Below, piece after piece: positions 8,699-17,951 of a DNA stretch of 64,000 nucleotides. Source of the DNA: Flavobacteriales bacterium (GTDB taxonomy: Bacteria > Bacteroidota > Bacteroidia > Flavobacteriales_F > PHOS-HE28); the NCBI GenBank assembly GCA_016705955.1, contig JADJKO010000010.1, positions 124,001 through 188,000 on the forward strand. Reading direction: 5' to 3'. The notes beneath the pieces were generated by a model. That model worked only from the letters and a program-made list of their open reading frames with translations. It had not been told where the DNA came from and made no database searches. A program made the translations under genes and the position numbers. Numbering within the stretch: position 1 is the stretch's first letter; each line of letters begins with the position of its first letter.

Positions 8699-9024
8699 GG
8701 AGACCGATCATCGGCATCACCTCCCTTGTGTTGTTCGCCATTGCCTGCGGAAGCAGCGATGCACCCATGGGGTCGGGCGTGTATGGCGGCATGAGCAAAG
8801 GCGAACAGCTCTACCGCATGAACTGCGTGCTCTGCCACGGCGGCAATGGCAAGTTGGGCTTCAACGGCGCCAAGGACCTCACGGCATCCGTACTCACCAA
8901 GGCTGAAATGACCGCGCGTGTGAGCGAGGGCAAGGGCGTGATGCAGCCATTCAAGAACATGCTCACGGCGAAGGAGATCGATGCCGTGGTGGATCATGTC
9001 CGCGCATTGGCGAAGAAGAAATGA
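8695..9024 (+). CDS. cytochrome c lipoprotein (single heme)
   Basis: A 109-residue exported cytochrome c. The N-terminus MRRPIIGITSLVLFAIACGS is a lipoprotein signal with the acylated Cys at residue 18. The heme site is CVLCH (CxxCH), in the context EQLYRMNCVLCHGGNGK, with the distal Met probably in GKGVMQPFKNML. It ends KEIDAVVDHVRAL, the usual last helix of class I cytochromes c. The ATG at 8695 overlaps the upstream stop (ATGA), and its own TGA overlaps the hflX ATG, so three genes are translationally chained. It probably sits on the periplasmic face of a membrane and passes electrons to or from the upstream four-helix protein. Confidence 0.88.
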   Translation: MRRPIIGITSLVLFAIACGSSDAPMGSGVYGGMSKGEQLYRMNCVLCHGGNGKLGFNGAKDLTASVLTKAEMTARVSEGKGVMQPFKNMLTAKEIDAVVDHVRALAKKK

Positions 9025-10244
9025 TCGACCCACTGGAGCTGAGCGGGAAGGCCGAGCGCGCGGTGCTCATCGGACTCATCAACAATGATCAGGACGCTGA
9101 CCAGGTGAAGGAATACCTGGATGAACTCGAGTTCCTCGCCACCACCGCGAACATCAGTACGCTGAAGCGATTCACCCAGCGCTTGCACAAACCCGATGGC
9201 CGCACGTACGTGGGCAGTGGCAAGCTCGCCGAGATCAAGGAATGGATGACGGCGAACGGTGCGGATTGCGTGATCTTCGATGATGAACTCTCCGCCGCCC
9301 AGCAACGCAATCTGGAAAAGGTATTGGCGAAGCCGGTGCTCGATCGTCCGCGCTTGATCCTCGACATCTTCGCCCGTAGGGCACGCAGCGCACACGCCAA
9401 GAAGCAGGTGGAGTTGGCACAGTACGAGTACATGCTGCCGCGCCTCACCAAGTTGTGGACGCACTTGGAGCGGCAGCGCGGCGGAACCGGCACGCGCGGT
9501 GGTGCCGGTGAAAAGGAGATCGAGACCGACAGGCGTTTGGTACGCGATCGCATCGCGTTGCTCAAAGGTCAACTGAAGGACATCGACCGGCAGATGGCCA
9601 CACAGCGCAGCAACCGTGGCAAATTGGTGCGCGTGGCGGTGGTGGGCTATACCAACGTGGGCAAGAGCACGCTCATGACCGTGTTGAGCAAGAGCGAGGT
9701 CTTCGCCGAGAACAAGCTCTTCGCGACGCTCGACACGACGGTGCGCAAAGTGGTGCTCGGCAATCTACCCTTCCTTGTCAGTGACACGGTAGGCTTCATC
9801 CGCAAGCTGCCGCACCAACTGATCGAAAGCTTCAAGAGTACGCTGGATGAAACGCGCGAAGCCGATCTGCTCTTGCACGTCGTGGACATCAGCCACCACA
9901 ACTTCGAGGAGCAGTACGAAACGGTGAAACAGACGTTGAACGAGATCGGCGCGGGTGACAAGCCCGTGATCGTGATCTTCAACAAGATCGATGCATATCG
10001 CCCTGCGCACCACGACCCTGACGACCTCGAACCCAAACGCGTGGAGCAGTACTCGCTGGAGGAATTGAAGGAGACATGGATGGCGCGCATGGCCGGTGAG
10101 GAATGCATCTTCATCAGTGCCGTGCAGAAGAGCAACTTCGATCAATTGCGCAAGCTTCTGTATGCGCGGGTGAAGGCCCTGCACATCGCGCGCTACCCGT
10201 ACGAGAGCGACCTGCTCTTCAAGGACGACTACCTGGAGCCCTGA
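9021..10244 (+). CDS. hflX: GTPase HflX
   Basis: Ribosome-associated GTPase that splits stalled or stressed 70S ribosomes. The 407-residue protein has the HflX N-terminal domain (YVGSGKLAEIKEWM, VIFDDELSAAQQRNLEKVL), the glycine-rich linker (RQRGGTGTRGGAGEKEIETD), and a GTPase domain with G1 GYTNVGKST (near residue 215), G3 DTVGF and G4 NKID. LFATLDTTVRKV is the HflX switch region. The ATG overlaps the cytochrome c stop. The usual hfq partner is not nearby. Typical in length; no anomaly seen. Confidence 0.96.
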   Translation: MIDPLELSGKAERAVLIGLINNDQDADQVKEYLDELEFLATTANISTLKRFTQRLHKPDGRTYVGSGKLAEIKEWMTANGADCVIFDDELSAAQQRNLEKVLAKPVLDRPRLILDIFARRARSAHAKKQVELAQYEYMLPRLTKLWTHLERQRGGTGTRGGAGEKEIETDRRLVRDRIALLKGQLKDIDRQMATQRSNRGKLVRVAVVGYTNVGKSTLMTVLSKSEVFAENKLFATLDTTVRKVVLGNLPFLVSDTVGFIRKLPHQLIESFKSTLDETREADLLLHVVDISHHNFEEQYETVKQTLNEIGAGDKPVIVIFNKIDAYRPAHHDPDDLEPKRVEQYSLEELKETWMARMAGEECIFISAVQKSNFDQLRKLLYARVKALHIARYPYESDLLFKDDYLEP

Positions 10245-10285
10245 TGCGTGGCGTGCGAACGATCCGTTCGGAACGTTGAGGACTT

Positions 10286-12529
10286 ATGGCCAAGAAGCGC
10301 AGTAAGAAAGGAAAGGGACGCGGGCGGATCGCTCTGAAAGTGGTGCTCTTCGGCCTTGCACTCGCTGTGGTCGCCTTCTTCACCTTGATGCAACTCGTGA
10401 GCAGCGGTGTGTTCGGCGAACTTCCCGGTGAAGCAGAGCTGGGCAACATCCGCCACGAACAAGCCACATTGGTGCTCGCTGCGGATGGCACCTTGATCGG
10501 GAAGATCTTCGCGCAGGACCGCACGAACATCCGGTACGAGGACCTGCCTCAACACTTGATCGACGCATTGGTATCCACCGAGGACGCGCGCTTCTTCGAG
10601 CACGCCGGAGTGGACGGCCGCAGCTATGTGCGCGTCTTCTTCCGCACACTGCTGGGCCGCGATCGCAGCGGTGGCGGCGGCAGCACCATCTCGCAACAGA
10701 TCGTCAAGAACCTCTACGGTCGCGGAAAGCACGGCTTGCTCACCATTCCCGTGAACAAGATGAAGGAAGCGCTCGTTGCCCAACGACTGGAACGCGTGCT
10801 GAGCAAGAACGATGTGCTCGTACTCTACTTCAACTCGGTACCCTTCGGCGAGAACACGTACGGGATCGGATCAGCGGCACAACGCTTCTTCGGCAAACCC
10901 ACCAAACGCTTGCGCGTGGAGGAAGGCGCCGTGCTCGTGGGCATGCTGAAAGCGAACACGAGCTACAATCCACGCTTGCATCCGGAACGATCGAAGGACC
11001 GGCGCGATCAGGTACTTGAGCTGATGCACGACCGCGGACACTTGGACCGCGCAGTGACCGACAGCCTTCGCAAACGGGTGATCGACCTGAACTATACGGG
11101 CGGTGATGTGCTCGACCTCTATGGTTACTTCAACCAACACGTAGCGGATGAAGCGCGGCTCATCCTGAAGGACATCACGAAGGCGACCGGGAAGCAGTAC
11201 GACCTGGAAAAGGATGGACTGCGGATCACCACGACGATAGACCCCGCGTTGCAACAACTCGCATACGACGCCGCGCACGCGCACCTCGCGGCGATGCAAC
11301 CGAAGTTGGATCGCGAGCTGCGCTCCGGGAAAGTGCGCGCGGGGTGGGAGAAGAAAACAACGCACCGGAAGGAACGACGTTGGAAGTCGAACCCGATCTA
11401 CACCGGTGAACTGTACGATCATGATGGCAAGCGCGTGGACACGTTGAGCTATCGCGATAGCCTCTGGCACTACCACCGCATGCTGAATGCTTCCGTGTTG
11501 ATGATGGACCCCACGAGCGGAGCCGTACGCGCATGGATCGGCGGCAATGATCACCGCTATCTCCCCTACGACCTCGTGAACGCCAAGCGTCCGGTGGCGA
11601 GCACGATCAAACCCATTGTCTATGCGGCGGCGATCGAAGGTGGCATGAGTCCGTGCGACTACCTCGACAACTCACGACAGACCTACGCGGCCTACGACGA
11701 CTGGACACCGGACAACTTCGACCGCGACACCATCGAAGGATCAGTAGCCATGTGGTATGCCCTGACCCGCAGTATGAACCGGCCCACCGTGGACCTGTAC
11801 TTCCACACCGGCACGGACACCTTGCGCAAGGTGATGACCGACCTCGGATTGCCGACCACCGATGTCAGCAACCCGGCCATGGCCTTGGGTGCAACGGACA
11901 TCGCACTGCATGATCTCGTGCCCGCGTACGGCGCGTTCGCGAACGGGGGACAGCGTGTGGTGCCGCAGTTCATCACCTCCATCAGCGATGCGCAAGGCAA
12001 GGTGCTTTACAAAGCGAAGAAGGTGAAGACCACGCGTGCGATCAAGGAGCAGACCGCTGCGGATATCACCGCCATGTTGCAGCGGGCCGTGAATGAAGGC
12101 ACCGGTGCATCGTTGCGTTCACGCTACGGGGTGACCGGGCCATACGCCGGGAAGACCGGCACCTCACAAGGCTACAGCGATGCGTGGTTCGTGGCGTACA
12201 CCTCCAATCTCGTCATCGGCACGTGGGTCGGCGCGTTCGATCCGGACATCCACTTCACCAGCGCCAACGGAACCGGCGGACAACTCGCGCTCCCGATCGT
12301 TGGTCGCGTGCTGAAAGGGATCGAAGCCGAACCCGCGTTGCGGAAGAAGTACGTCACTGGCTTCGCGTGGATGGAAGCGGAAGATGTGGCCATGAACTGT
12401 GAACCGCGGCTTACAACGAGCGCGGTGGATCGCTTCGTCCAAAAGTTGTTCAGGCCTTCACGGGCGGATACGGCCGCGAAGGAGGATCGGCCCAGCTTCT
12501 TCCAGCGATTGTTCCAGAAGAAGGAGTAG
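10286..12529 (+). CDS. class A penicillin-binding protein (peptidoglycan glycosyltransferase/transpeptidase, PBP1A-like)
   Basis: Bifunctional cell-wall enzyme of 747 residues. A basic cytoplasmic tail (KKRSKKGKGRGR) is followed by one membrane anchor (about 15-40). The GT51 domain contains the catalytic STEDARFFEHAGVD and GGSTISQQIVKNLYGRG. The transpeptidase domain has SxxK as ASTIKP (near residue 439), SxN as SMN (LTRSMNRP), and KTG as GKTGTSQGYSDAWF (near 622). It polymerises and cross-links peptidoglycan on the periplasmic face. Length and motif order are normal for PBP1A of Bacteroidota. It starts 41 nt after hflX, and its 3' end converges on the beta-barrel gene, with a 72-bp gap showing no clear terminator. 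Confidence 0.95.
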   Translation: MAKKRSKKGKGRGRIALKVVLFGLALAVVAFFTLMQLVSSGVFGELPGEAELGNIRHEQATLVLAADGTLIGKIFAQDRTNIRYEDLPQHLIDALVSTEDARFFEHAGVDGRSYVRVFFRTLLGRDRSGGGGSTISQQIVKNLYGRGKHGLLTIPVNKMKEALVAQRLERVLSKNDVLVLYFNSVPFGENTYGIGSAAQRFFGKPTKRLRVEEGAVLVGMLKANTSYNPRLHPERSKDRRDQVLELMHDRGHLDRAVTDSLRKRVIDLNYTGGDVLDLYGYFNQHVADEARLILKDITKATGKQYDLEKDGLRITTTIDPALQQLAYDAAHAHLAAMQPKLDRELRSGKVRAGWEKKTTHRKERRWKSNPIYTGELYDHDGKRVDTLSYRDSLWHYHRMLNASVLMMDPTSGAVRAWIGGNDHRYLPYDLVNAKRPVASTIKPIVYAAAIEGGMSPCDYLDNSRQTYAAYDDWTPDNFDRDTIEGSVAMWYALTRSMNRPTVDLYFHTGTDTLRKVMTDLGLPTTDVSNPAMALGATDIALHDLVPAYGAFANGGQRVVPQFITSISDAQGKVLYKAKKVKTTRAIKEQTAADITAMLQRAVNEGTGASLRSRYGVTGPYAGKTGTSQGYSDAWFVAYTSNLVIGTWVGAFDPDIHFTSANGTGGQLALPIVGRVLKGIEAEPALRKKYVTGFAWMEAEDVAMNCEPRLTTSAVDRFVQKLFRPSRADTAAKEDRPSFFQRLFQKKE

Positions 12530-12601
12530 TGACAAGCGGAAGAGGTGGGGCCGTGCGGCGGCCATCAGAGTGCAGTTGCCCATGACCCTTTACGCTCGTT
12601 A

Positions 12602-14005
12602 TCACCACGGAATGAGGTAGCCAACGCTTAAGAGCCAAACGCGGTGCTTGGCCGTGATGTCATCGGAATACTGGACCATGTTCCCAGCCGGGACGAAGTC
12701 CGTAACACTGGACTGGTAGCGCAGATCAACGAACACTTCCGTGCGCTTTGTCCTGTACAGGACCCCTGCACCCGCTAGCAACGCGATGTCGTACAACTCA
12801 TACTGCGACTCCGGATCATCGCCGAAGGTCATTTGCCAAGGGAAGGAATACTCACCGAACACCGGGGAGTCGATCGTGGCGATATCGAACCCGCCAACGC
12901 CCCGGCCCACCACCGGACCGACCAGAACGAAGGGCTGCCATTTACCTGCGAACGGAGAGTAACGAACCAACACAGGCAACTCGAGGTAGTTCATTCGAAG
13001 CACGTCGTTCTTGATCGATGGTCGCGGGTACCACTGGCTTCTCCAACCGCGCTGCGTGTATGCCAGCTCGGGTTGCAAGCTGAACCGATCATTCAACCTG
13101 ATGTTCACCACAAGTGCGCTGGCCAGACCTTTCAGGGGTTCCGAATCGCTGTTCACACGATCCTGTTCTTCGGGCAAGGAAGCTGTGTACACGATCGAAG
13201 CATAGGAAACACCGGCCCTTTGACCAATGGAGAAACGCCTAGGTGCGGCCTTAACAGCTTCGCGTGTTGTGTCACGAGCTGCAGTCGAACTCGAACGTCG
13301 CCCGACCTCAAGCACATAGCCCAACGAGATGGTCATCGAGCGTTGAAAGGCACGATCCGGTATGGTGGGGTCCGGTATTCCCTCCGGGTTGTCGAAGTCC
13401 GCGTAAGGAGGGATATAGTTGATCATCATGTTGCTCACGCCATGTTGATATCCCACGACAAGGCCGATCCTTGATCTCTTCAACTGATAGTCAACGGAGA
13501 GTCGGCCTTGAAGTGCCCATTCGCAATCAGGCATACGGTAGGGATATCCAATGTCGTCAGGTCTTCCGATCGGCGTATAGGCCCGGAGATCGAGTACCCC
13601 GATGTCGAAGCGACGCGCCCCACCCATGTTCTTGGAGAGCGTAGCTCCGAGCGAGGGCGTGAAATGAAAGCGAGAAGAGCCTAACCGCACACCGACCAAG
13701 AGTGGAAGCTGGAGGAATCCAACACGATACAATTCGTGACTCTCCTTCCATTGAAATCCCTTCTGAATGAAGCCGAGCCCGGAAATGAGCCTGAACTTGC
13801 GGAATACGGGGATCTCCACAGGGATCTCAAAGAAGAGACCCGGCATCGGCGACTGCTCGCTGTTCCAATCGTTCGCTGCTTCAGTCGCGCCACCGTTTAC
13901 CGCCCACCTCGACAAAGCGAACCCCACGTTGTGCCCGACCGTGACTTGACCGATGGTCGGACACACAAACGTTAGGAGGCAAATGACGAGCGAGCCGGTC
14001 CGCAT
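12602..14005 (-). CDS. outer-membrane beta-barrel protein with two tandem PorT-like barrel domains
   Basis: Protein of 467 residues with a signal peptide (MRTGSLVICLLTFVCPTIG) and two consecutive barrel-like domains. The first (about 25-215) contains GLFFEIPVEIPVFRKFRLIS, LPLLVGVRLGSSRFHFTPSLG and SRIGLVVGYQHGVSNM. The second (about 245-467) contains FSLQPELAYTQRGW, MNYLELPVLVRYSP, WQPFVLVGPVVGRG and TEVFVDLRYQSSVTDF. The LELPVLVRYS and LQLPLLVGVRL segments match each other, as do QPELAYTQRGW and SGLGFIQKGFQW, so an internal duplication is likely. The start at 14005 is chosen for the signal peptide. It is a single-gene unit between the convergent PBP gene and the ABC exporter gene upstream on the same strand. 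The role is unknown; transport or structural functions are possible. Confidence 0.7.
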   Translation of the reverse strand: MRTGSLVICLLTFVCPTIGQVTVGHNVGFALSRWAVNGGATEAANDWNSEQSPMPGLFFEIPVEIPVFRKFRLISGLGFIQKGFQWKESHELYRVGFLQLPLLVGVRLGSSRFHFTPSLGATLSKNMGGARRFDIGVLDLRAYTPIGRPDDIGYPYRMPDCEWALQGRLSVDYQLKRSRIGLVVGYQHGVSNMMINYIPPYADFDNPEGIPDPTIPDRAFQRSMTISLGYVLEVGRRSSSTAARDTTREAVKAAPRRFSIGQRAGVSYASIVYTASLPEEQDRVNSDSEPLKGLASALVVNIRLNDRFSLQPELAYTQRGWRSQWYPRPSIKNDVLRMNYLELPVLVRYSPFAGKWQPFVLVGPVVGRGVGGFDIATIDSPVFGEYSFPWQMTFGDDPESQYELYDIALLAGAGVLYRTKRTEVFVDLRYQSSVTDFVPAGNMVQYSDDITAKHRVWLLSVGYLIPW

Positions 14006-14021
14006 GGAACCAAGGTAGAGA

Positions 14022-15872
14022 CTACCCGAACGCCTGCATATCACACAGCTTTCGGTATTGCCCACCGGCCTCATACAGCTGCTGATGCGTGCCGCGCTCG
14101 ATGATACGGCCTTGTTGCATCACGCAGATCTCATCGCAGTGCTGGATGGTGCTGAGGCGGTGCGCGATCACGAGGCTTGTGCGCCCTTCCATCATCTTGA
14201 TCAGTGCATCCTGCACGAGGCGTTCGCTCTCGGTGTCCAGCGCGCTGGTGGCCTCGTCCATGATCAGGATCGGCGGGTTCTTCAGCACCGCACGCGCAAT
14301 GGCGATGCGCTGCTTCTGCCCACCGCTCAGGCGATTGCCGCCATCGCCGATGTTGGTCTGATATCCGTTCTCCAACTTCCCGATGAACTCGTGCGCGTTG
14401 GCGATGCGCGCAGCCCGTTCGATGTCCGCTTGGCTCGTGCCCGGTGCACCGAAGGCGATGTTGTTCGCCACGGTATCGTTGAACAGGATGCTGTCCTGCG
14501 TGACGATCCCCATGAGCGCACGCAGGTCGGTGATGCGCAGATCGCGGATGTCGATGCCATCCACCAGCAAGGCCCCTTCGCTCACATCGAAGAAGCGTGG
14601 CAACAGGTTGGCGAGGGTGGTTTTTCCGCCGCCGCTGGTGCCCACCAAGGCCACGCTCTTCCCTTTGGTGATGGTGAGGTCGATGTCCTGCAACACCGCC
14701 GTTCTTCCTTCCGGCACCGGGCCCTTGGCGGGATCCTGGTACGCGAAGGCGATCGACTTGTACTCAATGCGGTCAGTGAAGTCAGTGATCGGTTTCGCGT
14801 CCGGCTTCTCCTTCACGGTGTTCTCCACGGCGAGCAGGTCGAAGATGCGTTGACCGCTTGCGCCGCCGCGCGTGATGCCGCTCCAACCCTGTGAGAATCC
14901 TTTGATCGGCGCGAGCAGTTGCGAGAAGATGATGATGAAGCCGAGGAAGCTGTCGCCGGTAAGGGACGGTTCCGAGCCCAAGACATACGAGCCACCGATA
15001 TACGCGATGGCCGCCATCACCGCAGCACCCATCGTTTCACTGAGCGGCGATGCGATGTCCTGCCGGTTCAACATGGAAATGCTTCCACGCGTGAGCAATT
15101 CGTTCTCCCGTTCGAAGCGACGGCGCATGTCCGCTTCACCGTTGAAGGCCTTCACCACGCGGATACCGGATAGCGTTTCCTCCACCCGCGCGAGCAGGTC
15201 GGCGCTCTTCTCCTGCACGCGCGCGCTCTTGCGCTTCAAACTCTTGCTGATGCGTGCGATGAGCAATCCACTGACCGGCAGCAGCAGCAACGAGATCACG
15301 GTGAGCTGTGGCGATAGCGTGAGCATGGTGGCCAGGAAGAGCAGCACGGCGATGGGCTCGCGGAAGATCATCTCGATGTAGTACATCACACTGTACTCCA
15401 CCACTTGCATGTCGTTGGTGATGAGCGAGAGCAGGTCACCCTTGCGCTCGTTGGTATGGTAGCGCAGCGGTAGCTCCAACAGCTTGTCGTAGATCCGCGC
15501 TCGGATATCGCGCACAATGAAATTGCGGAAGTTGCAGATGGCAACAATGGCGAGGTAGCGGAAGATGTTCTTGAAGAGGAAGAGGACCACCACGCCGATG
15601 CTGATCACCAACAGCGCACCCATCTGGCCGCGCTCCCCGATCAACTGTGTAAGGATCCAGTTGAAGGTTCCTTCCAATCCTTCGCGGGTCCACAGTTCAC
15701 CGGGCCGGACATCCACGGGCTTCACCTGTCCGAGCAGCAGCCGAAGGAACGGGATGAAGAGCAGCAAGGAGGCCAGGTGGAAGACCGTGGCCAGCAGGTT
15801 GAAGAACGCGTTGAGGAAAGCGTAGTGCCGGTACGGCGCACCGAAGCGGAGGATCCGGAAGAAGTTGCGCAT
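14022..15872 (-). CDS. MsbA-like ABC exporter (permease fused to ATPase)
   Basis: Half-transporter of 616 residues that would act as a homodimer in the inner membrane. The N-terminal ~330 residues form a six-helix type I exporter domain (AFLNAFFNLLATVFHLASLLLF, LLVISIGVVVLFLF, MTLSPQL-type helices). The ATPase has Walker A GTSGGGKTT (near 415), Q-loop VTQDSILF, signature LSGGQKQR (near 510), Walker B ILIMDEATSALD and switch His in IAHRLST. Lipid or lipopolysaccharide export is the likely role by family; the substrate cannot be fixed. The ATG at 15872 is preferred: MRNFFRILRFG is preceded by a TACCTTCG box, and the longer frame shows no homology. The first ~25 codons and the promoter are duplicated at 17640-17719. 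Confidence 0.92.
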   Translation of the reverse strand: MRNFFRILRFGAPYRHYAFLNAFFNLLATVFHLASLLLFIPFLRLLLGQVKPVDVRPGELWTREGLEGTFNWILTQLIGERGQMGALLVISIGVVVLFLFKNIFRYLAIVAICNFRNFIVRDIRARIYDKLLELPLRYHTNERKGDLLSLITNDMQVVEYSVMYYIEMIFREPIAVLLFLATMLTLSPQLTVISLLLLPVSGLLIARISKSLKRKSARVQEKSADLLARVEETLSGIRVVKAFNGEADMRRRFERENELLTRGSISMLNRQDIASPLSETMGAAVMAAIAYIGGSYVLGSEPSLTGDSFLGFIIIFSQLLAPIKGFSQGWSGITRGGASGQRIFDLLAVENTVKEKPDAKPITDFTDRIEYKSIAFAYQDPAKGPVPEGRTAVLQDIDLTITKGKSVALVGTSGGGKTTLANLLPRFFDVSEGALLVDGIDIRDLRITDLRALMGIVTQDSILFNDTVANNIAFGAPGTSQADIERAARIANAHEFIGKLENGYQTNIGDGGNRLSGGQKQRIAIARAVLKNPPILIMDEATSALDTESERLVQDALIKMMEGRTSLVIAHRLSTIQHCDEICVMQQGRIIERGTHQQLYEAGGQYRKLCDMQAFG

Positions 15873-15885
15873 CGCTGGCGGTGGG

Positions 15886-15893
15886 CGAAGGTA
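15886..15893 (-). promoter_or_regulatory. -7 promoter box (TACCTTCG) of the ABC exporter gene
   Basis: TACCTTCG, 13 nt before the ATG at 15872. The identical box and spacer recur at 17712-17719 ahead of the exporter remnant, so this promoter exists in two copies. Confidence 0.5.
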
Positions 15894-15996
15894 GCCGCAG
15901 CACAGCACGATGCACGGTTGCCCTACCGGGATGCGCGCCGATATCAGGTTCATCACGTCCCCTCTTGGGGGATCACGTCCACAGACAGCTGAGCGA

Positions 15997-17484
15997 TCAA
16001 AGACCCGTCGGGGTCCCGGACACAGTAGGGGCTCTGGACCAAATGATGCGGCCTTCCCATTCCCGGACCGGCCTGAAAAGGGGATCGTTGTACCCCATGG
16101 ATCGCATCGGATCCGTTGCCGTGTTGGAGATGACATATCGCACCGTCCCATCAACCATCGCTTGATCGAACAGATGCAGGTCAAAGGGCGGGGTCCTGCT
16201 CCACTCGAGGATGTCCTTTTGCGCCAATAGTCCATATCCGTTCAACAACAATTCCAAGTGGCCGCGATAGGTGATGAATACGCGATCCTGCGTCCGAAGA
16301 CCAAGCTCACCGACCAGAACATGGAAAGCCCGGAGGTCCGAACGGTACTCCTTTAACGAGGTGGACCGTTCCGCATCACTGCCCAACCAAGCTTGGAGTT
16401 GGCGTGTACGGTGTACCATGAAAAGAAGCGCATACGAGAGGAATAGAACACCTGCAACACGCGATGCCCGCTCAGAAGCAGAAGCGATCCAGACCACACA
16501 TCCTACCATGACGAAAAGGTGGAATTCGAAGAGGTAATGCGAACCGCTGCCTTGCTTGAAGCTGGCGACCGCCCCGAACAAGAGCGACAGGAGAATGGCC
16601 ACGGCAAAGAAGCGAAAGACCCCGTTCCCCTTGCGGAAGAACACGACGAACAAGGCAACCGCAGCAATGTGCCAGCCCGCGTAGAATTTGTACACCCCTG
16701 GATCACGAAAGTGAGGGAAGGGTCGCTCGACCAACCCATTCATCAAGCCTTGAACAGTGTTCTTCCAGAGATCGATCGGTGCTGAATCGATCAACGTGAG
16801 GCCCAGACCGGCAAGAATGAACAACATGGAGGCGATCGCGAACAGGCCAAAGGATCGCCACGATCGTTCGATGAGGAGATAGGCTCCCACGATGCCGATC
16901 ATCAACACACCGTTCTGCTTGGTCATGAAAGCCAGCGCACATAGCAGTGTACAAACGAGCAGTCCCTTGCGTCCTTCAGCATGAATGGATCGGATGAAGA
17001 CGAGCAGTGAGGCAGTGAAGAATAGCGCATAAAGGGAGTCGACGCGCGAATAGAATTGCTCGGAATGAAGGGCGAACACCAGCGCACCTGTGGCCAGCCC
17101 CAACCACGTACCCGCTCCGACCACACGAGTAAGGAGATAGATGAGCCAGCAAGTCGTTAGATTCAACAAGAGCGACGTGATCCTGCTCAAAAGGAAAAGG
17201 GCGTACGTGTCCTGGACATCGATACCTACGACAGACCCGACACCAGCACACAAGAAATAGTATGCCGGGGTGTACTGCATCACGTCAAAGGGCGGCTCCT
17301 CCGGATCTTGATATAACGGCCTGCCAAGCATGATCTTCTGTATGCCGTACACCACGTTGATCTCCTGTGCACCAAGATCAACTCTGTGGTCGGTGATCAA
17401 GCGTAAACGGAACCCGAAGTGGACCACCATCAAGCCCAGGATCAGAATGACGAGAGTTCGCTTCACGAGGTCCATGCCTTTCAT
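15997..17484 (-). CDS. polytopic membrane glycosyltransferase (PMT/ArnT-like, GT39 type)
   Basis: Protein of 495 residues with about ten membrane helices. The first periplasmic loop DHRVDLGAQEINVVYGIQKI followed by GRPLYQDPEEPPFDVMQYTP resembles the acidic loop of polyprenyl-phosphate-sugar-dependent transferases such as ArnT and PMT. The end is a soluble domain (LEYRSDLRAFHVLVGELGL to the C-terminus). It would move a sugar from a lipid carrier to an acceptor on the periplasmic side. The start could be 17484 (MKGMDL) or 17475 (MDLVKR). By eye it is less GC-rich than its neighbours. It lies between two copies of the ABC exporter 5' end, suggesting it was inserted there. The acceptor is unknown. 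Confidence 0.75.
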   Translation of the reverse strand: MKGMDLVKRTLVILILGLMVVHFGFRLRLITDHRVDLGAQEINVVYGIQKIMLGRPLYQDPEEPPFDVMQYTPAYYFLCAGVGSVVGIDVQDTYALFLLSRITSLLLNLTTCWLIYLLTRVVGAGTWLGLATGALVFALHSEQFYSRVDSLYALFFTASLLVFIRSIHAEGRKGLLVCTLLCALAFMTKQNGVLMIGIVGAYLLIERSWRSFGLFAIASMLFILAGLGLTLIDSAPIDLWKNTVQGLMNGLVERPFPHFRDPGVYKFYAGWHIAAVALFVVFFRKGNGVFRFFAVAILLSLLFGAVASFKQGSGSHYLFEFHLFVMVGCVVWIASASERASRVAGVLFLSYALLFMVHRTRQLQAWLGSDAERSTSLKEYRSDLRAFHVLVGELGLRTQDRVFITYRGHLELLLNGYGLLAQKDILEWSRTPPFDLHLFDQAMVDGTVRYVISNTATDPMRSMGYNDPLFRPVREWEGRIIWSRAPTVSGTPTGL

Positions 17485-17639
17485 CAGTCCGGCTTATGTG
17501 CGATACGGATCAACGAGTGATCGAATGTGCGCATCATCAGGTTGTCGACGATGGGGAGGATTGCCCGGCCTAGCGTCGTTGGTGTGGGAACTCAGGGAAA
17601 GCTCCAGTAGAGGAGATACTGGACCACGCTTGTATGGTG

Positions 17640-17719
17640 AGGAAAGCATGAACGCAGTACAGCCTTCCGTAATGGAGGATCCCGAAGAACGTGCGCATCG
17701 CTGGCGGTGGGCGAAGGTA
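17640..17719 (-). pseudogene. remnant of the ABC exporter gene: promoter, start codon and first ~20 codons
   Basis: On the minus strand, CTACCTTCGCCCACCGCCAG is identical to the sequence before the ABC exporter ATG (15872). It is followed by an ATG at 17698 that reads MRTFFGILHYGRLYCVHAFL against MRNFFRILRFGAPYRHYAFL in the intact gene. Similarity stops near 17640 and the frame soon ends. So this is a truncated second copy of the exporter 5' end, placed directly upstream of the glycosyltransferase gene. It can no longer encode a transporter but may still supply a promoter. Confidence 0.8.
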
Positions 17720-17951
17720 GGGGCGATGGTGCGCGCGGTTGGTGCGGGGCAAATGCATCCGATCCGCAGCCCTGGCCGTTAATGAACCATGCGCTGTGAA
17801 CCCACGGCGCAACTTGGGCGTTGATCCCGGATGTGTCCATGGATGCGTTCGGGAAAATACCCGCACCATGCCGCACTTTTTCGCGAACTATGCAGCGATG
17901 ATGGCGCGGCAAGGGTTGATCCTTCGGCATAGCATTCGCCATGCACGCGCC

